Source of the DNA: Methanobrevibacter sp.
GTDB taxonomy: Archaea > Methanobacteriota > Methanobacteria > Methanobacteriales > Methanobacteriaceae
Direction: 5' to 3'
NCBI RefSeq assembly: GCF_030539665.1
Contig: NZ_JAUNXR010000001.1
Location: 428,846-492,845 of the forward strand
DNA: 64,000 nt
Part shown: positions 34,889-44,055 of the stretch, in pieces
Layout of the letters: every line of letters begins with the position of its first letter
How positions within the stretch are numbered: position 1 is the stretch's first letter
The notes under the pieces: generated by a model
What the model was told of the DNA's origin: nothing
Seen by the model: only the letters and a program-made list of their open reading frames with translations
Database searches by the model: none
Translations under genes and position numbers: made by a program

Positions 34889-35921
34889 TGAAATTTAAAA
34901 AAACCTATTTGATGATTTTTGCAATCAGAGAAATATAAAATATGGGACTCGAAAAGGTTATGAGTCTGCAATTAAGAAGTTTGAAAGATTCAACGAAAAA
35001 TCCATTGAATTCTTAGTCACCGAAGCATTGGATGAAGAAAAAAAGGGAATTCCTTTAAAAAACAGAAAGCTAAAGGAGAGGTTAATAGATTATAGAAGTT
35101 TTTTAATATCAAGCGACATGTCTTCCAATTCTGTCAAAACTTATTTTTCAAAGATTAAAACATTCTACAGGCATTTTGAAGTTGAGATTCCTTCTCTTCC
35201 AATAATGAAATATGAGAAATCCTATGAAAGTAGCTATTTGGATTTGCCTACCAAAAGACATATTGCTCAGGTTGTCGATTCTGTTTCTATTGACTTCAAG
35301 GCCCTTGTCCTGTTTATGGTTTCTTCAGGAACTGCCAAGGCCGAAACGTTATCCTTAACCGTTGCCGATTTTATAGATGCAACTTATGAATATCATAATG
35401 GGGGATCAATCGAAAATGTTCTAGATAGCTTAAGCAAAATGGACAATATCGTTCCTACATTTTATCTAAAAAGAATTAAGACAGATAAATATTATTATAC
35501 GTTCTGTTCTCCTGAAGCAACTGACTATATTGTTAGATATTTGCAGATTAGGCCCAATTTATCCTTAAACGATAAATTATTCGACTTTACAAATGCTGCT
35601 TTATTGTCCAAGTTCCAGAAGGTTAATGATGATATGGGTTGGGGTTTTAAGGGAAGGTATAGGTTTTTCAGATCACATACTCTAAGGAAATTCCATGCAT
35701 CAAACATTGGCTTGACTGCAGAATATATTGATGCATTGCAGGGCAGAAGCAAAAATGCAGTTCATGAGGCATATATCAAAACAAATCCTCAAAAATTAAA
35801 GTCACTTTATGAAAAGGTAATGGACAATGTAATCATTTTTAAAAAAGAAAATTCAAAAGTAATGGAGGAATTTCACATTACCATCAACGTTTTTTTATCG
35901 GATAAAGACTATAGAATCTAG
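34889..35921 (+). pseudogene. Tyrosine recombinase/integrase with a frameshifted N-terminus
   Basis: From 34917 to 35921 the frame encodes a core-binding domain ('NIKYGTRKGYESAIKKFERFNEK') and a catalytic domain with H-x-x-R (HTLRKFH), and the nucleophile region 'HEAYIKTNP', as in archaeal XerC/D-like integrases. Yet this frame has no start codon before a TTG at 35028, in the middle of the first domain. The only nearby ATG (34889, MKFKKTYLM) is in the frame one base away and meets a stop at 34937; a one-base shift in the T-run at 34917-34920 would join them. The canonical first Arg of the catalytic set (usually 'TGLRxxE') appears as SSGTAKAE. Probably an inactivated or remnant integrase. Confidence 0.65.
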
Positions 35922-36281
35922 TTAAAATCTTCTGTTTACACTTGAATGTGCTTTATCTCTTTTCTTTTTTAAGTCATTATATTTTTTATTTTTAAATTTT
36001 CCGGTTATTGGCATTATTGTAACCAGGCTTATTGTGTTTTTATCACAGCTGAAAACAAGCTTTATTTCATCATAGTCTTTTGTTGGAGGTGCTGGATAGT
36101 AGACTCCATAGCTTTTGTCTGCTTCCTGTTCATATCTTATAAAGTCCTCTTCCATTATTACTTGCTTAACGTATTTTAAGCTTATGTTATTGTCACTTAA
36201 ACGTTGGTTGAAATGGCTCAATTCAAAGCACCAGTCGATTTCTTCTACATTTCCAACTATAAATTCATCAAAAATATTCAT
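35922..36281 (-). CDS. DUF4258/BrnT-like small protein, possible toxin
   Basis: A 119-residue protein. The pattern 'FELSHFNQRLSDNNISLKYVKQVIMEED...YEQEADKSYGVYY...KLVFSCDKNTISLVTIMP' resembles DUF4258 and the RelE-fold toxins of the BrnT type (His early, Arg, C-terminal T-x-x-P strand). No antitoxin gene is adjacent. Its stop codon abuts the integrase stop, and its promoter region is shared with a secreted nuclease gene. Toxin function is inferred only. Confidence 0.5.
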   Translation of the reverse strand: MNIFDEFIVGNVEEIDWCFELSHFNQRLSDNNISLKYVKQVIMEEDFIRYEQEADKSYGVYYPAPPTKDYDEIKLVFSCDKNTISLVTIMPITGKFKNKKYNDLKKKRDKAHSSVNRRF

Positions 36282-36322
36282 TGATTTTATTTTATTTTCT
36301 TATTTTATTAATCTTACTTTTT

Positions 36323-36337
36323 CTTTGCTAGGCAAAG
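36323..36337. promoter_or_regulatory. Inverted repeat in a divergent promoter region
   Basis: CTTTGC-TAG-GCAAAG is a perfect 6-bp inverted repeat. It lies 41 bases before the DUF4258-like start on one side and just upstream of the TATA-like element (tattttataaa, 36345-36355) of the nuclease gene on the other. Confidence 0.4.
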
Positions 36338-36370
36338 TTATTAATATTTTATAAACATAATATAATACTG

Positions 36371-36883
36371 ATGAAATTCAAAAGAAAAAATATTTTAATT
36401 GTTTTGGCAATCCTATTGTTGGCTATTGGAGTGATGTCTTCAGTTGCCGCATATAACTATAAGGGAACAGGATTTTCCCACAATATTCCAGATTCAAAAT
36501 ATTCGGGGCTTTCCGCTCAAGATATTCTAAGCAAATACGAGGATACTGATTGTAAAGTCGAATATTCTGGTTTATGCACCAAAGTAATTGATGGAGACAC
36601 CATTCGTGTTGATGGAATTGGAAAAGTTCGTTTTGTTGGTGTAAATACTCCAGAACGTGGTGTGGATGGATATAAGGTTTCTAAAAACTTTGTAGCAAAA
36701 TTATGCAAAAACAAGGTAGTTGGTTTGGATATTGATGATTCTAAAAATCAGGATAAATATGGTCGTACATTGGCAGTTGTTATTGTAGACGGTAAAAATC
36801 TAAACGAAATGCTTTTAAAAGAAGGGCTTGCCGAAATAATGTATATTCCACCTAGTGAATTTAATCCTCATAGCTGGGTTTAA
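36371..36883 (+). CDS. Secreted staphylococcal-nuclease-like protein
   Basis: A 170-residue protein with a signal peptide at residues 1-27 and an SNase (thermonuclease) domain from about residue 65: 'TKVIDGDTIRVDGIGKVRFVGVNTPERGVDG' holds the catalytic Asp and Arg, and 'DKYGRTLAVVIVDGKNLNEMLLKEGLA' the second Arg. It should cut nucleic acids outside the membrane. There is no clear ribosome binding site; the TATA-like element 16-26 bases upstream suggests a very short leader. Confidence 0.88.
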   Translation: MKFKRKNILIVLAILLLAIGVMSSVAAYNYKGTGFSHNIPDSKYSGLSAQDILSKYEDTDCKVEYSGLCTKVIDGDTIRVDGIGKVRFVGVNTPERGVDGYKVSKNFVAKLCKNKVVGLDIDDSKNQDKYGRTLAVVIVDGKNLNEMLLKEGLAEIMYIPPSEFNPHSWV

Positions 36884-36927
36884 ATTTCACTCTTATTTTT
36901 TTTAAAAAAATTAATAGAGATTATTTT

Positions 36928-37545
36928 CTAATAACCTCTCTTGTAGTCTTGTAATAGTTTATAGGTTAAGTAATATCTTACAAAATCATCATTTTTATGA
37001 TAGCTATTGTCAGATTGCACATATACAGGATCAGGAGTGTTCAAACTGTTCTGTTCTTGTATATGGTATTGATTCAACGCTTCCCTTAAAATATCATAAA
37101 ATTGGCCTGATGTAAGATTTGAGCTTTCACTGCTGCTTATGATGTCTTTCACATCTTCTGAAAACTCATTGCTTTTCCAGGAAATCATATAAACTGATTG
37201 CCCAACAGAGAAGAAAACTTTGGAAACGTTTGCCTTTTCAGCATTGTTATATTCATTGAAATAACGCACGGCATGTCCATTTATATCCATATCTTCCATA
37301 TATGCATCATCGGAATCTGCAAATCCATAAACCATTGGAAGTGAGTTGTCAATACAACTTATTTCAAAATTGCGCCAATTTCCAATTGTGTATTTTCCAT
37401 TTTTCAAATCTCCATTGTTGTATTTTGGAGGGATTTTAAAGTCATGTCCTTTGATTTTCACGGTTTTCCAGTCATCAGCATCAATTGCTGAAACTGCAGT
37501 TATCATCATCAGACTAAAAATTAATACGAATGCTATTTTTTTCAT
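36928..37545 (-). CDS. Exported protein, tandem paralogue 2
   Basis: A 205-residue protein with a signal peptide (residues 1-19, ending AVSA) and a domain shared with the neighbour upstream: 'WKTVKIKGHDFKIPPKYNNGDLKNGKYTIGNWRNFEISCID', 'INGHAVRYF' and 'VYMISWKSNEFSEDVKDIISSSE'. One conserved cysteine. AGGTATT precedes ATG 37545, one base after the stop of the paralogue. Family not recognised; probably Methanobrevibacter-specific surface proteins. Confidence 0.65.
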   Translation of the reverse strand: MKKIAFVLIFSLMMITAVSAIDADDWKTVKIKGHDFKIPPKYNNGDLKNGKYTIGNWRNFEISCIDNSLPMVYGFADSDDAYMEDMDINGHAVRYFNEYNNAEKANVSKVFFSVGQSVYMISWKSNEFSEDVKDIISSSESSNLTSGQFYDILREALNQYHIQEQNSLNTPDPVYVQSDNSYHKNDDFVRYYLTYKLLQDYKRGY

Positions 37546-37546
37546 T

Positions 37547-38146
37547 TTAATACCTGCTATGCTGTCCTATTTTGTAGAATATGTAATAATTCAAGTAATT
37601 ATGATGATTGCTTTTCGAATAGGTTTGTTGTGGGACGTAAGTCTTCTCTAGGGATTCCTCGTTTTTATAGTCCTGCAATGCCTGATCCAAAATCTCATAA
37701 AAAATTTCCTCACTTATTTGAGAGGGTTCGCTGCTGGCCACTATTTCATTCACATCTTCGCTCAGATTGCTTGACTGCCATGAAACGTAGTATATGGATT
37801 TTCCAACGGGGAAGTAGATTCTGCTAAGATCAGTTTTTTCATATTTGTTGTAGCTGCAAAAGTAGCGTGCAGGATGGCCATTGATTGTTAAATCATCTCC
37901 TACAAGCTGCTGTGATGCAACATAACCGTAATTGCTTGTTATATATGAATCCACACAGGCTATTTCAAAATTATTCCAATTTCCTATGGTGTAACTGTGG
38001 GCCTTCAGTTCTCCCCCATCGTATTTTGGAGGTATTTTAAAGCTATGACCTTCAATCGCCACGGTTTTCCAATTTGACGAATCAACTGCTGAAACGGTTG
38101 AAATCATCATAAAACTGATTATCAATATTAAAATAAGTTTTTTCAT
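37547..38146 (-). CDS. Exported protein, tandem paralogue 1
   Basis: A 199-residue protein, clearly related to the following gene along its whole length, with signal peptide residues 1-20 and the shared 'FKIPPKYDGGELK...YTIGNWNNFEIACVD' and 'SEDVNEIVASSEPS'. The start ATG 38146 has no ribosome binding site and a TATA-like element about 20 bases upstream (minus strand), so the mRNA may be leaderless. First gene of a two-gene operon produced by tandem duplication. Confidence 0.65.
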   Translation of the reverse strand: MKKLILILIISFMMISTVSAVDSSNWKTVAIEGHSFKIPPKYDGGELKAHSYTIGNWNNFEIACVDSYITSNYGYVASQQLVGDDLTINGHPARYFCSYNKYEKTDLSRIYFPVGKSIYYVSWQSSNLSEDVNEIVASSEPSQISEEIFYEILDQALQDYKNEESLEKTYVPQQTYSKSNHHNYLNYYIFYKIGQHSRY

Positions 38147-38196
38147 AGTTTATTAATAATTTATAAATAATAAAATAAAAAAGTTTAGGAATTTTT

Positions 38197-39561
38197 TTAG
38201 GTTCCTATATCTTCCCTAATTTTTCTGATGGTATATCTTCCAGCAATATAATTTATTACACTGGCTATTGAACGACCTAATGCAAGACCAATCCAAATAC
38301 CTAACAGTCCCATTCCCAGGAATATTCCGAAGTAATAGGTCAGGATAACTGCAAATATAATTTCCCTTAGGATTGTGAAAAAGAGGCTCAGCACTCCCTT
38401 TCCTATTCCCTGATAGAAGAAACTTGAAGCCATTCCCGCACCAGTCAAAGGTAGACAAAGGGTAGCTACTCTTAAAAACAACACTATTCCGGGAACAAGG
38501 TAAGCTGTTTCGGGTGTGTATGCAAACATGACTGATAATGGGTCTGCAAAGATTACAAGAATCAATGTAATTACAGTACCGAAGGCAATTCCGAATTTTG
38601 CTCCAAATTTATGGGCTCTTGAAATGTAATCTCCGTTTCTAGCACCAAATGCACTTCCAACAACGGCCGTTACGGCGGATCCTATTGCTGTAAGTGGCAT
38701 TATTGCAAACAGGTAAAGCCTTTGACCTGATGTATAGACTGCAATACCATAATCTCCAGCTATTGTTGAAATAAATGACATGTAAAGTGCCACTGCAATG
38801 GACATCATCACCATATCAAGTGAAGCGGGAATTCCAACTACCAGAATATCCTTAACAATCGCTCCCTTGTATTTAAAGTCTTTGAAATGGATATCTGCAT
38901 AGGTATCTTTTTTAATCAGAATCCAATAGAGGATAACGACTGCAGATATTGCAGAGCTTAGAATTGTTGCATAAGCCGCTCCTGCAACCTTAAAGTTAAG
39001 AACATAAATAAAAATCGGGTCAAAAAGAGCATTAAGGATAACTGAGACTAAAACAGCATACATTGCTCTTTTCATATCTCCCTCTCCTCTCAATATTCCA
39101 CTAACTCCATTGCTGAATATGAATGCTATTAAACCTCCAAATAAAGGAGTACTGTATTGCAATGCCTGATTCAAAGCTTCTCCTTTTGCTCCATATAATT
39201 GTAAAACAGGTTCCTGAATAGCTAGCAGGAATATTGTTAGTCCAATTGATGCAACTAAAAATATTAATAATGAGTGCATTGCCGATTCATTTACATTTTC
39301 CTTGTCATGGGCGCCTACAAATCGGCTGATGCTGCTTGTAGCACCATTTCCAAGTCCAACACTTACACCATTCAAAATCATAAAGATGGGTGTTACAAAT
39401 CCTACAGCAGCTATTGCTACTTCTCCAAGTCCAGCTATCCAAATTCCGTCTACAATGTTATAGGACGCTGTTAGAATCATGGAAATCATAATCGGAATGG
39501 CCAATTTACGAACGGCCACTTCAGGATTTCCTCTCATTATCTCAACATTTTTATTCGCCAT
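38197..39561 (-). CDS. MATE-family efflux transporter
   Basis: A 454-residue, twelve-helix membrane protein. 'GNPEVAVRKLAIPIMISMILTASYNIVDGIWIAGLGEVAIAAVGF' and the repeat in the second half ('GIPASLDMVMMSIAVALYMSFIS') match the MATE/NorM-DinF family, which expels drugs or metabolites with Na+ or H+ import. AGGTGAAATAGTA precedes ATG 39561. Substrate unknown. Confidence 0.9.
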   Translation of the reverse strand: MANKNVEIMRGNPEVAVRKLAIPIMISMILTASYNIVDGIWIAGLGEVAIAAVGFVTPIFMILNGVSVGLGNGATSSISRFVGAHDKENVNESAMHSLLIFLVASIGLTIFLLAIQEPVLQLYGAKGEALNQALQYSTPLFGGLIAFIFSNGVSGILRGEGDMKRAMYAVLVSVILNALFDPIFIYVLNFKVAGAAYATILSSAISAVVILYWILIKKDTYADIHFKDFKYKGAIVKDILVVGIPASLDMVMMSIAVALYMSFISTIAGDYGIAVYTSGQRLYLFAIMPLTAIGSAVTAVVGSAFGARNGDYISRAHKFGAKFGIAFGTVITLILVIFADPLSVMFAYTPETAYLVPGIVLFLRVATLCLPLTGAGMASSFFYQGIGKGVLSLFFTILREIIFAVILTYYFGIFLGMGLLGIWIGLALGRSIASVINYIAGRYTIRKIREDIGT

Positions 39562-39801
39562 TACTATTTCACCTATATATTAATATTATTATTTTTTAGC
39601 TTATATTATTATTTCATCATCAATTTTTTTAAAGGTTCCAATTTTCTTTTTGTTTTGTAAAATGACTATTCTGAATGTTATTTTAACCTTAAACCCTGAA
39701 GTTCATATCTCCATCATGTTTTCATTTCCTATTTAATTCAAAGATTATTTAAATTAAGAAAAACTAAAATAATTACTGATAAAAATTTTTGCTGTGATTT
39801 A

Positions 39802-40680
39802 ATGAAAGATGTAAATATTTTAGTTGAAGCTTTGCCTTATATTAAAAAGTTTCATGACAAAAAGATTTTAATTAAATATGGTGGCCATGCAATGGTGGAT
39901 GAAGATGCAATGGCTTCCACTGCTCGCGATACTGTACTTTTAAAATATGTAGGTATGGAACCTATTGTAGTTCACGGAGGAGGTCCTGAAATCTCCAGAT
40001 CAATGGATAAACTTGGAAAGGAACCTAAATTCATCAAAGGTTTAAGGGTAACCGATGAAGAGACAATGGAAATTATTAAAATGGTTTTGGTTGGTAAGAT
40101 AAGTACCAATATCGTTTCTCAAATTTGTTTCCATGATGGAAAGGGAATTGGAGTTTCTGGTAAGGACAGCAGATTGATTTTTGCAAGTAAAAAACCTGCA
40201 CATAAAATAACTGACGAGTCCGGAAACGAAGAGGAAATTGATTTGGGCCTTGTTGGTGAAATTAACTGTGTCAACACTGATTTGCTTGAAATGTTTACAA
40301 GCAATAATTATATTCCAGTCATCTCTCCTGTAGGAATTGCAGAGGACGGAACAAGCCTTAATCTCAATGCAGATACTGCTGCCGGTGAAATAGCCGGTGC
40401 AGTAGATGCAGAAAAATTGATTATTTTAACTGATGTTCCAGGAGTTTTAAGAGATCCTAATGATCCAGATAGCTTAATTCAAAGAATTAAAATCGAGGAA
40501 GTTCCAAAATTAATAGAAGAAGGCATTATTACTGGTGGAATGATTCCAAAAATAGAAACCTGTGTTAAAGCTATTGAAGATGGCGTAAAATCATGCCATA
40601 TTATAGATGGACGTAAAAAACATTCTCTTTTGCTTGAAATATTCACAAAAGACGGTATTGGTACAATGATTTACAAATAG
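39802..40680 (+). CDS. argB: Acetylglutamate kinase
   Basis: A 292-residue amino acid kinase of arginine biosynthesis. '[17 protein letters not shown]', '[17 protein letters not shown]' and '[10 protein letters not shown]' with '[10 protein letters not shown]' are the family motifs. The start has only a weak GTGATT upstream. It works with ArgJ (32088), which supplies N-acetylglutamate. The stop codon sits inside a terminator hairpin. Confidence 0.96.
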   Translation: MKDVNILVEALPYIKKFHDKKILIKYGGHAMVDEDAMASTARDTVLLKYVGMEPIVVHGGGPEISRSMDKLGKEPKFIKGLRVTDEETMEIIKMVLVGKISTNIVSQICFHDGKGIGVSGKDSRLIFASKKPAHKITDESGNEEEIDLGLVGEINCVNTDLLEMFTSNNYIPVISPVGIAEDGTSLNLNADTAAGEIAGAVDAEKLIILTDVPGVLRDPNDPDSLIQRIKIEEVPKLIEEGIITGGMIPKIETCVKAIEDGVKSCHIIDGRKKHSLLLEIFTKDGIGTMIYK

Positions 40681-40705
40681 AATTTTATTCTATTTCTTTT
40701 TTTTT
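40676..40705 (+). terminator. Hairpin over the argB stop plus T-run
   Basis: AATAGAAT (40676-40683, containing the TAG) pairs with ATTCTATT (40687-40694) over TTT, followed by TCTTTTTTTT. Confidence 0.65.
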
Positions 40706-40748
40706 AATTTAAATTTAAAATGAGTATATGGATTAAGATTAATCCATA

Positions 40749-41492
40749 TTAACTTCTGCAAGCTCCATCAACTGAAAGAACTTCTCCAGTTACGTAACTT
40801 GCCATATCGCTAGCTAAATATAAAAATGCATTAGCTATGTCTTCTGGTTTTCCAACTCTTCCAAGAGGTATTTTGGACACTATTCCTTCAATCAACGGTT
40901 CTGGAAGGGATTTAAACATGTCTGTCTCTGTAACTCCCGGAGCTACCGCATTCACACGAATATTGTCCTTTCCAAGTTCACGTGCAAGTGATAATGTCAT
41001 ACCGTTCACTGCAAATTTTGATGTTGGGTAACCCACTCCTGAAGGTTGGCCTGAAATGGAAACCATTGAACTTGTATTTAAGATAACTCCTTCTCCCTGT
41101 TCTTTCATTATTGGCACTGTTGCTCTAATACATTTAAACATTGAAACAACATTTAAGTTTATTATTTTTTCAAATTCCTCTACTGTGTACTGATCAATAG
41201 GGGTTGATGATGAAATTCCTGCATTGTTTATTAGGATATCGATTTTCCCATACTTTTCAGCTATTGCAAGAATGGTTTTTTCAACTTCCTCGTAGTCATT
41301 TAAATTAGGATAATATCCTTCAACAGGATAATTAGGATTTTCTTCATTTAATTGACTTAACGCTTTGTCAACACTTTCAGCTCTTGAACCGAATATGATA
41401 ACTTTGCATCCGTTGTCTAAAAACAATTTCGCTGTTGCATATCCAATTCCACGAGTTCCACCAGTAATCACTGCCACTTTATTTTTCAACAT
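40749..41492 (-). CDS. Short-chain dehydrogenase/reductase (FabG-like)
   Basis: A 247-residue SDR. 'KVAVITGGTRGIGYATAKLF' is the cofactor loop, 'NNAGISSS' the structural motif, and the Tyr-x3-Lys pair is in 'GYPTSKFAVNG' (near residue 150), with Ser in the preceding strand. It ends 'YVTGEVLSVDGACRS', the FabG-type C-terminus. AGGTGATAAAT precedes ATG 41492. Archaea lack classical fatty acid synthase, so it presumably reduces another 3-oxo or hydroxy substrate. Third gene of an operon with an acyl-CoA ligase and a decarboxylating dehydrogenase. Confidence 0.88.
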   Translation of the reverse strand: MLKNKVAVITGGTRGIGYATAKLFLDNGCKVIIFGSRAESVDKALSQLNEENPNYPVEGYYPNLNDYEEVEKTILAIAEKYGKIDILINNAGISSSTPIDQYTVEEFEKIINLNVVSMFKCIRATVPIMKEQGEGVILNTSSMVSISGQPSGVGYPTSKFAVNGMTLSLARELGKDNIRVNAVAPGVTETDMFKSLPEPLIEGIVSKIPLGRVGKPEDIANAFLYLASDMASYVTGEVLSVDGACRS

Positions 41493-41501
41493 ATTTATCA
41501 C

Positions 41502-42971
41502 CTATTTTGAATATTTTTCTTTAAGTTCTCTTCTCAATAACTTCCATCCGTTTACACGTGGAAGTTCATCAACGTTAAATATTTTTCTTGGTATTTTGTA
41601 TCTTGAAAGATTTTCTCTTGCAAATTCGAGCAATCCATCTTCATCAGGGTAATTTTTCCACACCACTGCAGCAACAGGTATTTCTCCTTTGTGATAGTCA
41701 TTCATGCTGAAAACAGCTATTTCATCAACTTTAGGATATTTTATCAGTTCCTCTTCCACTTCCGTTGGATAAATTTTCCAACCACTCATTACAATCATGT
41801 CTTTTTTACGGTCTGTTATGAACAAACGGTTATCTTCATCAAGATATCCAACATCCCCAGTCAAAAACCATCCATCTTCAAGAAAAACTTCCTTCGTTGC
41901 TTTTTCATTTCCCCAATAGCCTTTAGCTACTGCAGGGCCTCTAAGTGCAATTTCTCCAGTTTCATATTTGTCAAGTTCCTTTGTACAGTCAAGTTCATCT
42001 ACAATTTTAACCTCTGAAAAACAAACAGGATGGCCTACGCTTTCATATTTGTCCACTGTCAAATAATCTTCAGGTCTAATTACTGTCCCTGTTCCAATCA
42101 CAATTGTCTCTGATAATCCATATGCATTAAGTATGGGGACGTGGTATGTCTGATTGAACTTTTTCCATATTTTTTTGTGAAGGGGCCCTCCTCCACTTAT
42201 TATTTCTCTAACAGTTTTCAAGTCGGTTCTTGAATCAATATTTGTCAATGAATGAATCACCGGAGGCATGGCGGTTAATACTGTGACTTTTTCCTCCCCG
42301 CATAATTTTAAATATTCTTCAAAATCATACTCTGCCATCATGATGTATAATGCCCCACTTCTAAGGGCAGATATTGCCCACGAAAGTCCAACGTGGGCCA
42401 TAGGATATATTCCAAGGAAAACGTCATCTTGTTTAATGCCCATAACATCACATTCATTGTGAATTGCTGAAAAATAGTTTCCATGTGTTAGCATTGATCC
42501 TTTTGGTTTGCCTGTTGTTCCTGAAGTGTACTGAAGTTGACATAAGTCATCCCAGCTTGTATGTGCTGGAGGTAAAATTTCAGATTCCTCATACTTGTCC
42601 AAATTGTCTATTACAAAGGATTCAATATCCAAAACGTCCTTTCCGGCTTCATCGGTTATGATTAGCTTAGCTTCACAATCGCTAATCATGAATTCAAGTT
42701 CTTTTCCAGTATAAATTCTATTGGTTGGAATGGCTATTGCACCAATTCTCCATAATGCAAATAATGAAAAGAGATATTCTGGTGAATTCTTCAGGTATAT
42801 TAAAACCCTATCTCCTTTTTCTATTCCTCTCTCTTTTAAGTCACGACCGATTCCGGATATTGTTTTTAATATTTCAATGGAATTATATTTTTTATCCTTT
42901 TCCGGATAGTATAGGACATCCTTGTCTAATCTGTTGGAATTTGCATCAAGAAATGTTGTTATGTTAAGCAT
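41502..42971 (-). CDS. AMP-forming acyl/aryl-CoA ligase
   Basis: A 489-residue ANL-superfamily enzyme. 'LQYTSGTTGKPKGSMLTHGN' is the P-loop, 'NAYGLSETIVIGTG' the A5 motif, 'GWFLTGDVGYLDEDNRLFITDRKKDMIVMSGWKIYPTEVE' A7-A8 and 'RYKIPRKIFNVDELPRVNGWKLLRR' the C-terminal A10 region with Lys. It activates a carboxylic acid as an adenylate, usually then to CoA. ATG 42971 immediately follows the stop of the upstream gene (TAA-ATG), and SDR follows at nine bases. Confidence 0.9.
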   Translation of the reverse strand: MLNITTFLDANSNRLDKDVLYYPEKDKKYNSIEILKTISGIGRDLKERGIEKGDRVLIYLKNSPEYLFSLFALWRIGAIAIPTNRIYTGKELEFMISDCEAKLIITDEAGKDVLDIESFVIDNLDKYEESEILPPAHTSWDDLCQLQYTSGTTGKPKGSMLTHGNYFSAIHNECDVMGIKQDDVFLGIYPMAHVGLSWAISALRSGALYIMMAEYDFEEYLKLCGEEKVTVLTAMPPVIHSLTNIDSRTDLKTVREIISGGGPLHKKIWKKFNQTYHVPILNAYGLSETIVIGTGTVIRPEDYLTVDKYESVGHPVCFSEVKIVDELDCTKELDKYETGEIALRGPAVAKGYWGNEKATKEVFLEDGWFLTGDVGYLDEDNRLFITDRKKDMIVMSGWKIYPTEVEEELIKYPKVDEIAVFSMNDYHKGEIPVAAVVWKNYPDEDGLLEFARENLSRYKIPRKIFNVDELPRVNGWKLLRRELKEKYSK

Positions 42972-43958
42972 TTACATCTCTCCTACAATTGCTTTTGCCA
43001 TTTCCATTGTAGATGCATTTCCTCCCAAATCTGGTGTTTTCACTTCTCCCTTTGCCAATGTTTTTGCAACGGCATCCTTAACGTTGTTTGAAATCTCAAA
43101 TTCTTTTAGATAATCTAACATCATGGCTACTGACAAAATCATTGAACATGGATTGGCTATGTTCCTACCTGCAATGTCTGGCGCGGATCCATGAACCGGT
43201 TCGAAAAGTCCATGTTTGTCACCAATATTTCCTGACGGTGCAAGGCCGAGTCCTCCAACAAGTCCAGCACCCTCGTCTGAGAGAATATCTCCAAACAAAT
43301 TACTTGCAACGATTACCTGGTATTCCTGAGGTTGGCTTACCATGTACATTGCAGCGGCATCCACATAAAAGTCATTTTTTTCAATTTCAGGATATTTTTC
43401 TCCGATTTTATAGAAACTTTCTTTAAATACTCCGTCAGTTTTTTTCAAAACATTGCTTTTGTGAACACAGGTTACCTTGTTTTTTTCAAGGTCAATGCAC
43501 TGTTTAAAAGCTATTTCGGAGATTCTTTCACTTGCCTTTTTTGTTATTATCCTTTCAGCTATTACTGAATCCTCCCTTTCATATTCCTTTTGAGAATAAA
43601 GTCCCTCTGTATTTTCACGAACTATTAGGATGTCCACATCATCATATAGTGATTTTACTCCTTTATAGGATTTTATCGGTCTTAAGTTAGCATATGTGTC
43701 AAGCTCTTTTCTCAGATTTATGATTGGACTTGGTTGTCCTGGTGTGCTTGTATTGGCTCCAAACAATACTGCATCGCTTTTTTTAGCTATTTTAATAGTT
43801 TCTTCAGGTAATGTTGTCCCGTTTTTTTGATAACAGTCATATCCTGCTTCCCCATATCTAAATTTAAATTCTAAATTTATATTATCCAATAAATATTCTG
43901 CAGCTTCCATCACTTCTCTGCCAATCCCGTCTCCTGCGATTATTGATATGTTATACAT
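42972..43958 (-). CDS. aksF: Isocitrate/isopropylmalate-family dehydrogenase, likely AksF
   Basis: A 328-residue NAD(P)-dependent beta-decarboxylating dehydrogenase: 'IIAGDGIGREV' at the N-terminus, 'LRKELDTYANLRPI', 'IVRENTEGLYS', 'YVDAAAMYMV', 'NLFGDILSDEGAGLVGGLGLAPSGNIG' and 'EPVHGSAPDIAG' are all family motifs. From memory the 'SPIINLRK...YANLRPI' form is closer to methanogen homoisocitrate dehydrogenase (AksF, coenzyme B biosynthesis) than to LeuB, but a tree is needed. First gene of the operon with the ligase and SDR. Confidence 0.8.
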   Translation of the reverse strand: MYNISIIAGDGIGREVMEAAEYLLDNINLEFKFRYGEAGYDCYQKNGTTLPEETIKIAKKSDAVLFGANTSTPGQPSPIINLRKELDTYANLRPIKSYKGVKSLYDDVDILIVRENTEGLYSQKEYEREDSVIAERIITKKASERISEIAFKQCIDLEKNKVTCVHKSNVLKKTDGVFKESFYKIGEKYPEIEKNDFYVDAAAMYMVSQPQEYQVIVASNLFGDILSDEGAGLVGGLGLAPSGNIGDKHGLFEPVHGSAPDIAGRNIANPCSMILSVAMMLDYLKEFEISNNVKDAVAKTLAKGEVKTPDLGGNASTMEMAKAIVGEM

Positions 43959-44055
43959 GTTTTCACAATTCTCTATTTTTTATAAATATAATTATTCTTT
44001 ATTTGATTTAAACATTTTAGTAATTGATAAATATTAATTTAAACAACTTATTATT

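Noticed and set aside
39590..39790. Second C/D box RNA on either strand between the MATE gene and argB
   Set aside because: A catgatgga motif exists on the minus strand but no matching CTGA boxes at correct spacing.
42972..43958. Assignment of the dehydrogenase as LeuB with certainty
   Set aside because: Motifs are shared by LeuB, AksF and isocitrate dehydrogenases; no leucine-pathway gene is adjacent, so AksF is preferred but left open.
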